This document shows positions 10,089 to 22,338 of a stretch of DNA of 64,000 bases, piece after piece. Under the pieces are notes generated by a model. It made no database searches. It saw only the letters and a list, made by a program, of their open reading frames with translations, and was not told the origin of the DNA. Both the position numbers and the translations under genes were made by a program. Within the stretch, counting starts at the first letter, position 1. Every line of letters starts with the position of its first letter. The stretch lies in contig NC_087063.1 of NCBI RefSeq assembly GCF_963678635.1, positions 35,872,540 to 35,936,539 of the forward strand, given 5' to 3'. Origin of the DNA: Symsagittifera roscoffensis (taxonomy: Eukaryota; Xenacoelomorpha; Acoela; Convolutidae).

Positions 10089-13000
10089 TTACTGGTCTAC
10101 CCGAAGAAGAGAATTCTTTGATGACCAGGTTAATGTTGTTTTCGCAATAAGTGTTTGTCGGGGAGGAGCCTCCGCTAATGGTGTCAAGAAATCTGATCGT
10201 GATGAGACCGTGAAAGTTGCCCTGGAAATGCCGGGTGAGGTAGTATATGAGAGGGGTGGCGTCCTTGTGTCATCTTTTGCCAGGACCACGTCAATAGAGC
10301 GACGATTTCCGTAGAATTGTGGAGGTCCCACATTCCTGCGTGGTCTAGGTTGTCGTAGTTGTATCGTCGGGTTGACAGTAGAATCCGGAACACTATCTAT
10401 CAGTATATGGTTGTCTTGTGACCCCTCTGCTTCGGCTGAATCGGGGATGTTGACGATCTCCCTGAGGTCTGTGTGTACTGACATCTTTGAGCTTGAGTGT
10501 GGGGAGTCGACGGTACCTGAAACACTTAAGCCCTGGTTAGATTCGGATTGGTGGTTCTGGAGTAGGTTATTATTGGCCACATCGTCGAAATGGTTGTCAA
10601 TTATCCCGTCCCACGAATTTAGGTTTATTGAGGACGAGGAACCTGAAAAATTTCGAGAGGAGTCTTTAGTGGCCATGCTCACAGTCGGTGCACCAGTCCA
10701 TGCTCTGTTTGTGTCGATTGCCCAGAGGTGCCTTGTTAGCTCCTGAGGTGCCTTGTCTCGATTGCCCAGAGGGTGTTGTAACTGCTTTCTTCGGTGGTGA
10801 GAGCTTCCTTTTTCCAGCTAAATTCGAATGAGTATGAAGTTTATGCCCAGTGGGCGTCTGGTTCACTACTATTTTTTTAGGCCCAGGGAGTATTTTTCCT
10901 TTGATAGCCAGGTCTGATTTACGTAACACGTGGCCGCTGTCAAGGGTTATGGTGTGTTCTGAAGTGTCGATGATATCCCTCTTAACCAGATTAAAATATG
11001 GATCCCTATTTTTCCTGTTAGAGACCTTTCTATATAAATTACCTCTCATGACTGCTTTTCTTTTTGAGAGAGGTTCTGGAGCTTGTTTGATATGGTCTGC
11101 GTTTGTATTAGTAGTGACCGTCCTAGATAGTGGTAGGTTGTCTTCTGGGTCTGAGGTGTTGTCCTTTTCCTCATCCAGGTATCCGTCTTCTACTCCGTCG
11201 TGGAGTTCCCACTTGGTGGCCCGATGTTTAGACATGATAACTTTCCTATGTCTAACTGATCAATATCGGACATAAGATTTTTCCACTTAGTGTTCGCTGT
11301 TCTATTAAAATGATTCTCAAAAGGGGTACATCCGATAGCGGGTTGTTTCGAAATTCTCAAATACCAAATGATTTTCTCAATCGACTCGATTAGTGATGGC
11401 TTGGGTAATTCGAACGAAATTGCCAGTAGTGTCGATTTGGCAATGTCGTTCTGATCGTGTAAACTAATCTTTCCACTAGCCCATTGGATCTGTGATGGCC
11501 GACTGTACAGTATATAATTTCAATGTTGATTTTTTTGCAGAAGTTTTTGAACTCATGGGATAAGAAGCATGACCCATGGTCGACTCTGATTTTTCTTGGG
11601 AACCCGTGTAGATGACAGTAATCGTTTAAGAAGGAAATTACATTTTTCCTAGAGGTGTTGTTAACAATTTTGGCCGAAGGGAACTTTGTAAAGCGGTCAA
11701 TGCACAGAAGAATGAATTTATTTTTACCTCAGAACGCATCTAACGGTCCCGCAAAGTCAAGATTGATTTCTTCATTCGCGAATGTCAACGTCGGAATTTC
11801 GAAATATTATGGGTGCCTAGTAACACTTTAATGATCTTACCAGCTTTTAAACACTGACTACACGTTCTCCCGTGGTGGTAAATTTCTTGATAAATGTGCA
11901 GCCACCACAAATAATCAGCAAGTGATTTCATCCCAAATGGTCCTGGATGAGTCTCATGGAGCATCGAATTGAAGGTTCCCCTGATGGTAGCTGGAACGAC
12001 TAATTTAATATCGAGAAAAAGTAAATCGTCCTTCACGTGTAGATCTTTTGCATAGATTTTCATATAAGCTCCGTGTGTGCCCATTGGTCGATTTGTCTTT
12101 ATCGTCTCAATCAAGTCCCACAGCACTTTATCTTACCTGGTCATGATTTGCAACAGTTTCTTTGAGCAGTGGTTTTCAGGGCAAATAGAGGAATTAGGTA
12201 GATTTAAGTCCGACTTGTATCTTCTTATGAGGACCGCGTGGTCGGGTGAAAGTCGGCCATATCTGAATTTGAGAGCGATATTATGTTCTTCGAGGATGAT
12301 CAGTAGTAGTTCAGTAACTTTCTCCATAGGGAACTCTAGCCGTTTTCGGGAAGATGATAAAAATTGTCTGTTTTCTAGTAAAAAAATATAACAGGACTTT
12401 ATCCGTAAAGGTAATGATTTAAAAATTAAATTTCGAGTTATCAATAGGTTGACAAATTGAAGTACAATTTTGTGTCCAAGCATGGTGAATATGACAAGTT
12501 TTTATCGACTGAGCGATACAATATATGATGGCAGCAATAATTTTGAGATTGAATAAAGCGAAAGAGCTGTTTAACAGATTTTGACCAATCACATCGCTTG
12601 AATTTTCTGTTCCCGACGGGATTGTAATAACTCGAGAGTAAGTATTTACAGCGACCGCTAGTCTATCTACAGTATTTACAGTTATAACTTTAGAATAGGG
12701 TTTATTCAATAAAATTTTCTGAATTCCATCAATTGAAGTGACTACAATTTCATCGTCATAGTGAGAAATTGGGAGGGGCTTTGCCCGAAGGAAAACTAGA
12801 TAAAAGGTCTGTAAAGCCCATGTTTTTTCCCGGTAAATGGGATATTTTAAAATTGAATGGTAAAAGTCTGTTCACCCAACGGGTCAATCGACTGTGCATC
12901 GTTTTATTCCCGTGGTTTGCTGAGAGTGCTGATAGTAATGCTTTGTGGTCTGTTACTATTTGGAATTCAGTTCCATACAAGTAGTTTCTAAAATGTTCTG

Positions 13001-15765
13001 TTGCCCATACAACTCCCAACAACTCGAATTCATTGGTAGAATACTTCATTTCTTGGTTATTCAAGAAACTCGATGCAAACCCGATTGTTTTCCACTGGTC
13101 GCCCTGTAGTTGTTCTAGGGTCGCACCTAGTCCGTTGTGTGAAGCGTGTGTTTTTAGTCTTGTCTTCTCTTTTATATCAAAGTGACTGTTTTCTGTGATA
13201 TTTACAATTTCCGCTTTAAATTCTCAAACGCTATAGAGTGATCATTGTCCCATTTGTAAACCGATTTTTTATTTAGTAGAGGACGAAGGGGAGAGCTTAG
13301 GGTCGATAAGTTAGGGACGAATTTTACATACTGGTTTATCGAACCGAAGAACGAGCATAATTCGGAAATGTTCTTGGGTATCGGCAAATTTTTTATTGCG
13401 TCTGTTTTACCGACCAAAGGTCGTACTCCATCGCCGGAAATTTGAACCAAGCCATTTAAACCAAGCCATTCGATATCTGATTTAAAGAATGCACATTTTC
13501 CCCGTTTAACTGCCATAGTGTTCTTATCTAATATTGATAAGATTTTATACACTATTGTTTTGTGTTCTTCCAAGGATCCCCTCGAAGCTATTAGGATGTC
13601 GTCTATGTAATATTTTGTGAGAGGGATATTTTTCAGCAGTGAGTCCATAACCCGTTGGAATTCGTTTGGCATGTCCCCCAGTCCGTAAAATTCCGTTAAA
13701 AATCGATATTTTCCGGTAGTTTCGCCGCCTACTATGCTAAAATTACATTGTTCACTCGTTTGTTTGCATAGTTTGAGTTGACTATACGCTTTTTTCAAGT
13801 CTAATTTGCTAAACCAAACTCGTCCGTCGGATTTTTCTGAGATTTGAAGGTCCACGTTGTCTATAAGTTCATGGATGTTCGGCATTTGATATTTATTTTT
13901 AAAAAATTGATCGTTCAATAATTTGGAGTCTAAAGCCAGCTTGATTCTTTTTCCGAGTAATTACAATTGGGCTAATAAAACAATCTTCATCGCATTTCTC
14001 TAATTTTATTATATGGCCTTCTGTCTCCATTCTTATCAATTCTTCGTTCACTCCAGCTAATAAGTGAAGCTGGACTCTTCTCCCTTTGGATTTTATTGGT
14101 TTAAAAGGTAAGTGGAAATGTGTTACTTTTCGATCGTTAGGTATTTTCCCCACTCTAGTGAATAGTTCTTTGAACTCGTTAAAATCTTGTCGGATAAAGA
14201 AGGTAACTTTTTGTACTCACTCTCAGTTGTAGGTTGATTGACCATGCAAATTGGTTGGGGGCATTTCCTCTGAGTCACTTCTATGCCCAGCTTGGGTAAA
14301 TTGTCCTTCCCCAGGATGTTTCGTTCATGTCCACCAGTTATGAAGAACGGAGTTTCTTCACTGATCCACCCATTGGATTTTGTCCTAACGATTATTTTTC
14401 CTAAGATATTGATCGTGTCGTTGGTGAATCCGCAATATAAGTCTTTCATCCTTTTCTGCACTGGGTGTATTTTGAGGTTCCGATATCTCAGTTTGATTTC
14501 GTGTAATACGTTTTGTTTCAAGAAACTCAAGGGGCTTGCTGAATCTATTGGTATGTTCATATTTACAATCATATCCCAGCCAATGCCTAAGTTCAGAAGT
14601 TTCTTTGTTTCAAGACCGTTTTTGTCCTAAAAAGTTCTCACACTCAGCACCGAAAAATCTTCATCGTCGCTCTGTCCGAACTCGTACCACGCATTTATAA
14701 CATCACTAATTCTTGGTTTTCCGCCTACGAGTTTTTCGGAGGTACGAATGTACAATTCTCGGTATTTACATAATTATCCGTTACAAAATTTACAGTTGGT
14801 CTTTTATTACGCGATTTACATAATTTGGCGAAGTGTCCTCTATAATTGCAATTTTTACATGTTATGTTCTTCGCTGGGCAGACGTTTAAATGCCCTTTCG
14901 TAAATGCAGTCCATCATTTCATGCATGAATTACTCCGTTCTATGTTTAGACTCGGTTCCTTTTTGATCTGGTTATGGTTGTTAAAAGATTTAAAAGTTGT
15001 CCCGTTGGTCAACGACCGTGCCATAATCGTCAATTTTTGGTGATTAAAATATCCCTTTTGTCGATTAATGCTTGGTTAAGTGCTTCTGACGGGTTTACGG
15101 TAGCTGACAGTAGTTTCCTCTGGGTGTCTGTGTTTTTCATATTGTAGATGAAAATGTCCCTTATCCACTCTGCCTCGTCGGATTCCTTGATGTTACACAT
15201 GCTGGCCAGATCCATCAGTGCTCCCCAAAATTGTTCGTAAGATTCGCGGTGTTCCTGCTTCCGATTTAATAATTTGTATCTTTCGAACGTAGTGTTGGGC
15301 GGTTTGTTAAATGCTGCGTCAAGTAAATTCCAGAACTCGGAGAAGGTTATTGCCAATATCTTGACTCTCGGGTTCTTCTGTGAGAAGACTCTTTTTCCTT
15401 CGCTCCCTAAGGCTAAAAATAAAATTGAACGCAGTTTCTTATCCGCCTTCGTTCGTCTCATTCCATTGAATTTTCTCTTTTCTTCGTTGATCCGATTTTC
15501 TTCGGCGGATTCGTACTGTTTCATCGCGTTTTTGTTCCTATTCTCTCTGATGGCTCTTTCCGCGTCCGTCTCGCTGCCTGTTGCTTGTTCCAAAATGGAT
15601 ATTTGCGTTTCTGGGATCTCTGGTCCGTGCAGACTCTCTAAATCCAGATTTTCTTTAGCAATGATCGCCAATTGAAATTGGTCGCTCCATTGGGTCCAGG
15701 CATGTGGTGGCTTTAGAGTATGGTTAGGCCAAAAGGGGGGAATTCCACGCACGTTCGAATCAATT

Positions 15766-15775
15766 GACTGCGCCA
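15766..15775 (-). promoter_or_regulatory. Primer-binding site overlapping the gag start codon
   Basis: Eight bases inside the 5' LTR the element reads ATGGCGCAGTCAATTG. TGGCGCAGTC matches the start of the tRNA-Ser-type primer-binding site I recall for the Drosophila 17.6/297 group. The gag ATG at 15774-15776 overlaps it, so gag begins MAQS. Confidence 0.6.
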
Positions 15776-15783
15776 TAATAAAA

Positions 15784-15987
15784 TGTTCTAAACCTGCAGA
15801 CCTATGTACAAATGAATGTACATAAACTTAAAAGAATAAAACTATGAAAAGGAAGTAAGTGAATTAAGAACGTTCTAAAAGGACAACTGAACTTTGTCTC
15901 ATATCGACCAATGGTCGTAACTAAATTGGTTAACAGGTATTAATTAAATACCGAAGGTCATTTAAGACACTAAAACAAATCACAACA
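15784..15987 (-). repeat. 5' LTR of the gypsy element
   Basis: 204 bp, equal in length to the other LTR and about 97% identical to it. Confidence 0.9.
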
Positions 15988-16017
15988 AGATGATACAACA
16001 AGATGAAACAACAAGAT

Positions 16018-16055
16018 GAAACTAACTAGATGATACTAGCTTCAAGTAACCCACC
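16018..16055 (+). repeat. 38-bp direct repeat outside the right LTR
   Basis: Matches 9345-9382. The 30 bases between the LTR and this repeat are made of short degenerate pieces of the same sequence (AGATGATACAACAAGATGAA). Confidence 0.8.
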
Positions 16056-17118
16056 CATCATTGTTTCGCCCAAACTCAATTCTGAACAGAAGGGAATTTT
16101 TTTTACGAAGTGTGGTATACTCTATCTTAACTGGATCTTTTTGTTTCAATACTTGGGCGCTATGAATCATTCATTTTTTTTACATCTCACGACGTGATCT
16201 TTTTATCTGTTTTACTACCAATTATTTTATGCCGGAAGCAGTTTAAAAAGATGCAATTTAAGCATCAAGCATCGCTTTCTGTCGTCAAAAATTGTGTGTC
16301 ATGTTTTTTGGCCCCTAAAGTAAAGGCTACTCAAGTAAAACACTTGAAAAAGACATCAATCTAATGAGACAAAGCATTTAGAAAACAAAACAAAAACGAA
16401 AGATAGAATCCTTACTACTCAATTGAAACCATTTTTCATCACTTCTTAGAATACATGGATAAAATACAGTTTTCAATATAAAAAAGCCGTCGTACGCCCG
16501 CTCTTCCTCTGACGTAAAAAGAACATTTAAAAACGCGAGTCAGAGCAGCGGAAAAAAAAAACAATTTTCAAGGTTTCCAAGTTACATAGAACTCTTTTAT
16601 AATCGCGGGGTAGCAACAATCATTAGCTGCTCCAAAGCAAGTGAACAACCTCCAAAAGTCTCAATTTGGATAAAAACAGAAGCCGATGAAGTATCTTGAA
16701 GCCCAAAAATTGCTAATATTAGAAGATCAATCAATATTTTAATATTATTAAGTACATTACTTAGTACTAACATGATTCTGTTGGTAAATTTTTTTGAAGT
16801 TTTTTATACAATAAAGGGCAGTCTTGCCATTCTGTGCTTCACTTGGATACCACCAGTCTTTGATTTTAATTCGACTAAAGTTTCAATTATCTAATTCCAA
16901 TTCGAGTGAAATGCTATCGCATTGCAGTTTTTCAGTTTCCAAAATAGTCTGTCCAATTACTTAAGGATCGCGAGGGTGGTATAATTTTTCCTGAATATGC
17001 ATTCAGTTAAATTTGATGAAAGGAAACTTGAAAGAAAAATTAAGCAGAGATTGCATTTTGAATGCGCATAGATTCAAATCAGAAAGCCTTGAAAGTATGT
17101 TTTAACGACCCAAATCAT
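16056..17118. other. No gene seen
   Basis: AT-rich spacer; no convincing coding frame, exon or repeat family recognised. Confidence 0.5.
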
Positions 17119-17448
17119 CAAGGGCAGATCTAGAACCTTTTCGAGAGAGGGGATTTCAATAAAATTTTAGAAAATTTTGTCGACCTCGCTTTTAGGCCGT
17201 CCAAATTGACAAATCGAATTTCTGAGCTCTCCCAAATCACCACAAAGACCTTATTCCGACCAAATGATCCGCGCCGCAGGCAAAACATTGAAAAAAAAAA
17301 CAGGTTAAAAAAGGCATCAAAAAGGCAAAAAAAGGTCAAAAAAAACTTTGAAAAAGGTTCAAAAAAGGCAATTTTAGGTCAGTCAGCCTAAAATTAATGT
17401 CAAAATAGCACAAAGGGGGATTTAGGGGGACGCCCTAAATCAGCTACA
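17119..17448 (+). mobile_element. hAT-type MITE, old copy
   Basis: Degenerate member of the family described at 18798-19231: AGGGCAGATCTAGAA at the left, GAGCTCTCCCAAATCACC inside, CGCCCTAAATCAGCTACA at the right. Ends are worn and no clear 8-bp duplication remains. Confidence 0.65.
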
Positions 17449-18789
17449 CCACATTTAGGTCACTTTTAGCAGCTTCTAAATTTTACAGCCCAATCTCGCA
17501 CAACTAAAAGTCGACTTGAAAAGTAGATGAACTAACAAAATGATATCCTTGAGTGATGAGAGCAAAACCATACGAGCTATAAGGCAACACATATAATTTT
17601 TCAATGTGTTCTTCCAAAACTTGTAAAATACATATATACTTTCTCTGATTGATAACAACAAGTTTTGAGAACAGAGCAGTTCAGTTTTACAATGTAGGAA
17701 AAATTTTAATGAGCAACATCTCGTATAATCATCATTTCAGTCTACGCATCAAGGCATACGAAGTGCAATAAAGCAGAGGTAGACCAAATAAAAAGTTGCA
17801 ATTAAAAGCAGTAACCCATGTCACCACCGCCGATCTCATGTGTCCCCCAAGCTCCATTATTAGAGAACAAATATATACATAAAACATTGAAATAAATCAG
17901 GAAGCGCAACTTGCGAAGCAAATTGGAACAAAAATTCAAATTAAAAACGACACAAACCTGAGAATTTAGGACAAGAATTGAGCATGGAGTTTCCTCAATT
18001 CCTTTAAGGTTCAATAAAAAAGACAAATCAGGATGAAAACATCAGTGAACAATTGTAAGAGCAACGAGAGAGCAAAAACATGCGATCAAAATGTGAATAC
18101 CGTGATATTAAGGGCGAACGTGGTCACCATTATGAATGCTTCAGATATTTCACACTTCGGTTGGTTACAAAAAAAATAATCAACTCATGTCAAAGTTGAC
18201 AGTTTTCACGACTTTTGCATTCACAGTTGAAAAACAGCAAGTATTTCAAAAAATATCAGTTGGCTTGAAGACCGAAGTAGCTTGAAAAGAAACAGTTACA
18301 CGAAACACAGGGAGTCGAAGCAACAGTTAATCAGCGACTCGGGAACAGGGATAATCATTCGTGTCATTATGTCATTATTCAATCAATTAGGTTAGCTTAG
18401 CAGTAGATGGCTAGTATCAGGGAGGTGGGATAAGATAGTAATAAAAAAAGACCTTAAATTACAAGAGTAGGTGAGTTCAGCCTTTTTCTAGCACAATAAT
18501 GACTTCTAAAAGCTCATTTCACAACATCAAACCCGATAAATGAAACATTTGTGAATAACCATTGGATTAACTTGTTCATTTTAATGCAATCAGCTACAGT
18601 CATTGTTTTAGAAACTTTATAACAAGGCTACATTTTTTGCTTTCTTCTGACCTAGAACAATAAAAAACTTCGTGAATATTTTCAAAAAGTCGTTTATAAT
18701 ACAGAGGTCGTCATAGAATTCACAATTTGAAACCAAAAAACTAAAGCATCTTTTCAGTCAACCAACTAGGAGGACTAGCCCCAGGACGG
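17449..18789. other. No gene seen
   Basis: Spacer. Short open frames on the minus strand (17476-17661, 17802-18026) have no recognisable domain. Confidence 0.45.
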
Positions 18790-18797
18790 ACTAGCCC

Positions 18798-19231
18798 CAG
18801 GGGCGGATCTAGGATTTTCTCGAGGGGGGCGGATTTTCAAAAAATTTTCCAAAGTTTTGACCTTTTTTTTTGTTTTAGGTCGACCAAATAGATTTTTCGA
18901 GCTCTCCCAAAGCACTGTTTTGCCCCTATTTTGGCTAAATTTTCTGCGCCGCAGGCATATTTTCGAAAAAACAGTCAAAAAAGCCGTTTTTGGGCACTTT
19001 TTGAAAAATTTTGACAAAAAAATCGCTTTTTTTTGGCGCGCGCTCCCCCTCAAAATTAGTATATAATGGCTGGCGCCAAAAGCGCCTTAAGAAAAATTTT
19101 AGGGTCGGTCGGCCAAAAATGGATTTCTGAAAAAGTATCAAAGGGGGGACCCTTTGGGTCGGCAGGGGGTCGAATCCCTGAGGAAGGGCGTCCGCCACCC
19201 CGCCACCCCCCCCCCCCTAAATCCGGCCCTG
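18798..19231 (+). mobile_element. hAT-type MITE with 8-bp target duplication
   Basis: A 434-bp non-autonomous element with terminal inverted repeats CAGGGGCGGATCTAGGATTT... and ...CTAAATCCGGCCCTG, flanked by ACTAGCCC at 18790-18797 and 19232-19239. The CAGGG terminus and 8-bp duplication fit the hAT superfamily. Inside is a G+C-rich core (GGCGCGCGCTCCCC) and a hairpin, GGCGC-CAAAA-GCGCC. No transposase. Confidence 0.85.
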
Positions 19232-19512
19232 ACTAGCCCGAAGGTTAATTATGAAAGATTGAATTGGAGCTCACTTTGAAAAGTATTTTTCTAGTCGATT
19301 CTGTTGATGCAAATCGATGTTCGATTCAGTTAAAATAGGGTAAGTTTTGATTAAATCCTGCAAAAAATCGAAAACTCCAAAAACCTATTTTCATTATTTA
19401 GCTAGAAGAAACGCAGCGAAACAAAGCCGACAAAATTTGAGCAGACCCCAGTTTAGCCCAAAAACAATTGATTTTATTAAAAAATTTAAAAGTTTCAAGT
19501 GTACATACTGAA

Positions 19513-20077
19513 ACAAGGATAGCCGGTTACTGCGCAAGTAGCACAAAATGTTCCGACCATAGTCTTTAGAAAACTACGGTTTAGAAAGTTTTTTTCCAAA
19601 ATAGTGTAGTTTTTTCTGTTTGGTGTGATCTGACGAAAAAAAATTATATAGAAATTATAGACAGTCATAGTAAAAGACAAATTGGACATAAAATTTTGTA
19701 GAAAAACGACTAGAAAAACTAAAAAGAAAAATTTTAAAAAAATTTCAAAATTTTTTGCAACATTTTTTGGAATTTTTTTGAAGTTTTTGGTTGCCAAAAT
19801 GAAGCTAAAAAACTCCAAAACTAATTTTACTAGCTTGGAAGTAAGCTTTCAAGTCTTAAATTAGGCATAAATTAGGCATTTCAGCTGTTGTAATCCTGCT
19901 CGCTTGCTTTATTCGCTCGAATTAAGACGAAAAATCAGAAATTTCAAACTCTTTTTTTTTTCGGCACTAGAAAGAATGTTCCAATCACGTCTGAAAGGGC
20001 TTTAATATGATATAACACTAAATTAAACCCGATGATTATTTGTGGTACCTGGTTTTGCTTTGAACACAAAAAAAACA
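19513..20077 (+). repeat. RepA2 unit 1 of a tandem pair
   Basis: Starts ACAAGGATAGCCGGTTACTG, then GCAAGTAGCACAAAATGTTCCGACC, and ends TGGTACCTGGTTTTGCTTTG plus an A-run. It is followed without a gap by unit 2. Non-coding. It shares with RepA the hairpin position and the AATGTTCCGAC motif but little else. Confidence 0.7.
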
Positions 20078-20660
20078 AGGATAGCCGGTTACTGTGCAAG
20101 TAGCACAGAATGTTCCGACCAGTCTTAAAAAATTACATTAAAATTATTTTTTCCAACTACTGTCGTTTTTTTTTCTGATAAAAAAATCTGAGCAAAATAG
20201 TAGAATTAGGCCTTTTTGCCAGTCATACTAAATATGCAAACTGAAAACAGTTTTTGAAGACGAATAACATGAAAAAAACTTAAAATTTGTTTTTTATAAT
20301 TATTTAAAGTTTTTCCCAAATTTTTGAAGTTTTTGATTCCTAAGACTAAACCAAAAACTCCAAAAAATAATTTCAGTAAAGTAAATATAGCATAAACAAG
20401 CTAATGTAAGTCTGCTCACTCGCTCGAAATTAGACGAAATATCAAACATTTCAAACCGGTTTTTCTCGACTCCGGGAAACTTTTTAAGAAATTTTTGAAA
20501 AGTGGTTCGAATTGCGACTGAAAGTGTTTTAATATAATATATCACTCAACCCAGTCCGATTATTATTGGTGGTACCTAATTTTGCGTGGAAAACAAAAGA
20601 AAAAAACTAAAACACACCCGAATACAAATTTCCTCCCAATTTTTCAATAGTCGGAACAAA
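20078..20660 (+). repeat. RepA2 unit 2 of a tandem pair
   Basis: Starts ACAAGGATAGCCGGTTACTG with a perfect hairpin CTGTGC-AAGTA-GCACAG, then AATGTTCCGACC. TGGTACCTAATTTTGCGTGG matches the end of unit 1, and ATAGTCGGAACA at about 20648-20658 is the inverse of the left motif. Confidence 0.7.
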
Positions 20661-20663
20661 AAA

Positions 20664-20732
20664 CAAGGTCCAACAGGGACTCAAACCCCAGTCCTTAACC
20701 TACAAAGACAACAGCGTTACCTTTAGGCCAAA
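20664..20732 (-). repeat. tRNA-derived sequence (SINE head or tRNA pseudogene)
   Basis: On the minus strand TGGCCTAAAGGTAACGC resembles a tRNA D-arm/A-box, and TGGGG-TTTGAGT-CCCTG forms a T-arm with a B-box-like GGTTTGAGTCC. The 5' acceptor strand does not pair with the 3' strand, so it is not a working tRNA gene. Confidence 0.5.
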
Positions 20733-20871
20733 TTCAAATGAACCAGGAAACAAAAGAGTCCGCGATGTGGCAACACAGCCGACAAAACCTCAGCAGATAG
20801 ACAAAAGTCCGGCAATTAAACTTTAACGGGAAATTTTTTTTCAATTGCGTATGTACTGAAAAAAGGAAAAG

Positions 20872-20925
20872 TTAGACAGGGATTTGAACTCCAGTGCTTA
20901 GCCTGCAGGAAGACGAAAAACTAAA
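20872..20925 (-). repeat. Second, more worn tRNA-derived sequence
   Basis: Minus strand GCAGGCTAAGCACTGGAGTT followed by CAAATCCCTGTC aligns with the anticodon-to-T-arm part of 20664-20732, suggesting one SINE family. Confidence 0.4.
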
Positions 20926-20929
20926 TCCC

Positions 20930-22338
20930 GATTACAAGACCTTTCATTTTCGAGTTAAGAAGAAAAAAACTATTATTTATGAATTTTGATAATAAACATT
21001 TTTTCATTAAACTGACACAATTGGACAAAACCGAGTGAAAGCTAAATTTTTTTTATTCCGCTATGAAGTCTGATATCCTCAAAGTATAGGTAATTCACGC
21101 TTTGTCGCCTCATTTTCAGTTTCTATTTACAGGGCGTAATGTGCCCTCAAACAATCAAACTTTGCAAAAAAAACACGAAAAAAATCAATACGAGCTCCAG
21201 TGCTGATTTTAATTATCCAGACAAAAACCAACAAATTTTGACATTTCAAACGCGTTTTTCTCGAATTGGGTTAAAATTGACACAAAATGAAAACAAAAAT
21301 TATTTACAATTTCCCTATTTCCCTAGAATTTTTATGCTGCAATTTTCCCACAGAAATCTGAAGTAAAATTGCATTGCATAGAAGGGTTTTTTCGGTTTCT
21401 TTTAAATTAATCAGTCACACTGCAGCTAGCAATAGAAATCTATAACAAAAAGCCTTTTACAATGCCCAACAAAAATCCAGGAGTGTAAAAATGAACTTTA
21501 TTAGCTATAATCCCTTATAAATTTTTGGAAAAAAAATTTCCAGAACTTTAACACGGAGGAGACGCGTCGCTTCGCAAACACTAGCCAGAACATAACAAAA
21601 GGCAGCTTTATAAAGTGCAATAAGAAAAAGTTTAAATAAGACTCGTATTAGCAAAAACTCGGCGGAGTAACAGTCACACACACTAACCACTCAGCTACGA
21701 AAGCATTTTAGAAATAAACCGATTAAACACTAGCTACAAATAAAGCCGAGAACCGATGCTATGTAGTTTTCAATGCTAGAGTGAAATTTCCAAATAATTG
21801 AACATTTTTAATGAACACTTTTATTTGCGAGTTAGGTTAGGAAAAGAGGTTCTTAATAACACACTAACATGACGCTAGTGTGATCAACTGTGTAAGAAGC
21901 TTTTTTATGTGAACTTCTCACTTCTCTGTGTGAATTTTTGGGGGAACAATTTTGGTTTAAAATTTTGCACGATAAAAACTTTGGTGAAATGCTAAGTAAC
22001 GTTTGTTCTCTTCACTTTTTGTCTAACCTTAAACGATTTTGAGAAAAATGCGTTTTGAAATTTCAAATGTTGTTCGTTGTGTTAGGTCAATTTAAATCAG
22101 CACTGTATATAAGAGAAAAATTGTTCATTAATACTTTTAAAACCCATACTCAAAAAAAGTGAAAACTCACTTAACTCATTGACACTTATGGAACGTCCAA
22201 AAACTATGTCGCTGAATTTTCAATATTCGAGAATACTCTATGTTAAACTTCAAGTAAGTCAAACCTGATTTGACATATCAAAAATATAGCAGTTAAAAAT
22301 ATCAGTTTCAGTTTAGTTTCATAGTCTCTGTCGCAACT
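20930..22338. other. No gene seen; one tRNA D-arm-like stretch
   Basis: AT-rich spacer. At about 21660-21708 the minus strand reads CGTAGCTGAGTGGTTAGTGT, like a tRNA D-arm, but no T-arm follows at a suitable distance. Confidence 0.4.

Larger units (their letters stand above)
9391..15987 (-). mobile_element. Ty3/gypsy LTR retrotransposon, broken, nearly full length
   Basis: A 6.6-kb element read on the minus strand, with two 204-bp LTRs (TGTTGT...AGAACA in element orientation). Parts in element order: gag about 15030-15776 with a CCHC knuckle near 14820-14870; protease region about 14270-14572; reverse transcriptase about 13200-14150 with YIDD; RNase H about 12756-13064 (TDHKALLSAL); integrase about 11400-12126 with an HHCC zinc region and a D,D,E core; and an extended Pol C-terminus about 10089-11235 that includes RPRRNVGPPQFYGNRR. 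No envelope gene is apparent. It is broken, with roughly half a dozen to ten breaks. LTR divergence of about 3% makes it young. Confidence 0.9.

Noticed and set aside
10089-10682. Envelope gene in the minus-strand gypsy element
   Set aside because: The region is Ser/Pro-rich with RPRRNVGPP, typical of a Pol C-terminal tail; no signal peptide, membrane segment or furin site pattern.
10372-11275. Open frames of 120-140 codons on the plus strand
   Set aside because: They are shadows opposite the gypsy Pol C-terminal region; the minus-strand frames carry the recognisable motifs.
15274-15675. Plus-strand 133-codon frame
   Set aside because: Antisense of gag; no domain.
18775-19198. Open frames on both strands rich in Lys, Phe and Arg
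   Set aside because: They fall inside a hAT-type MITE and recur in other copies only as non-coding sequence.
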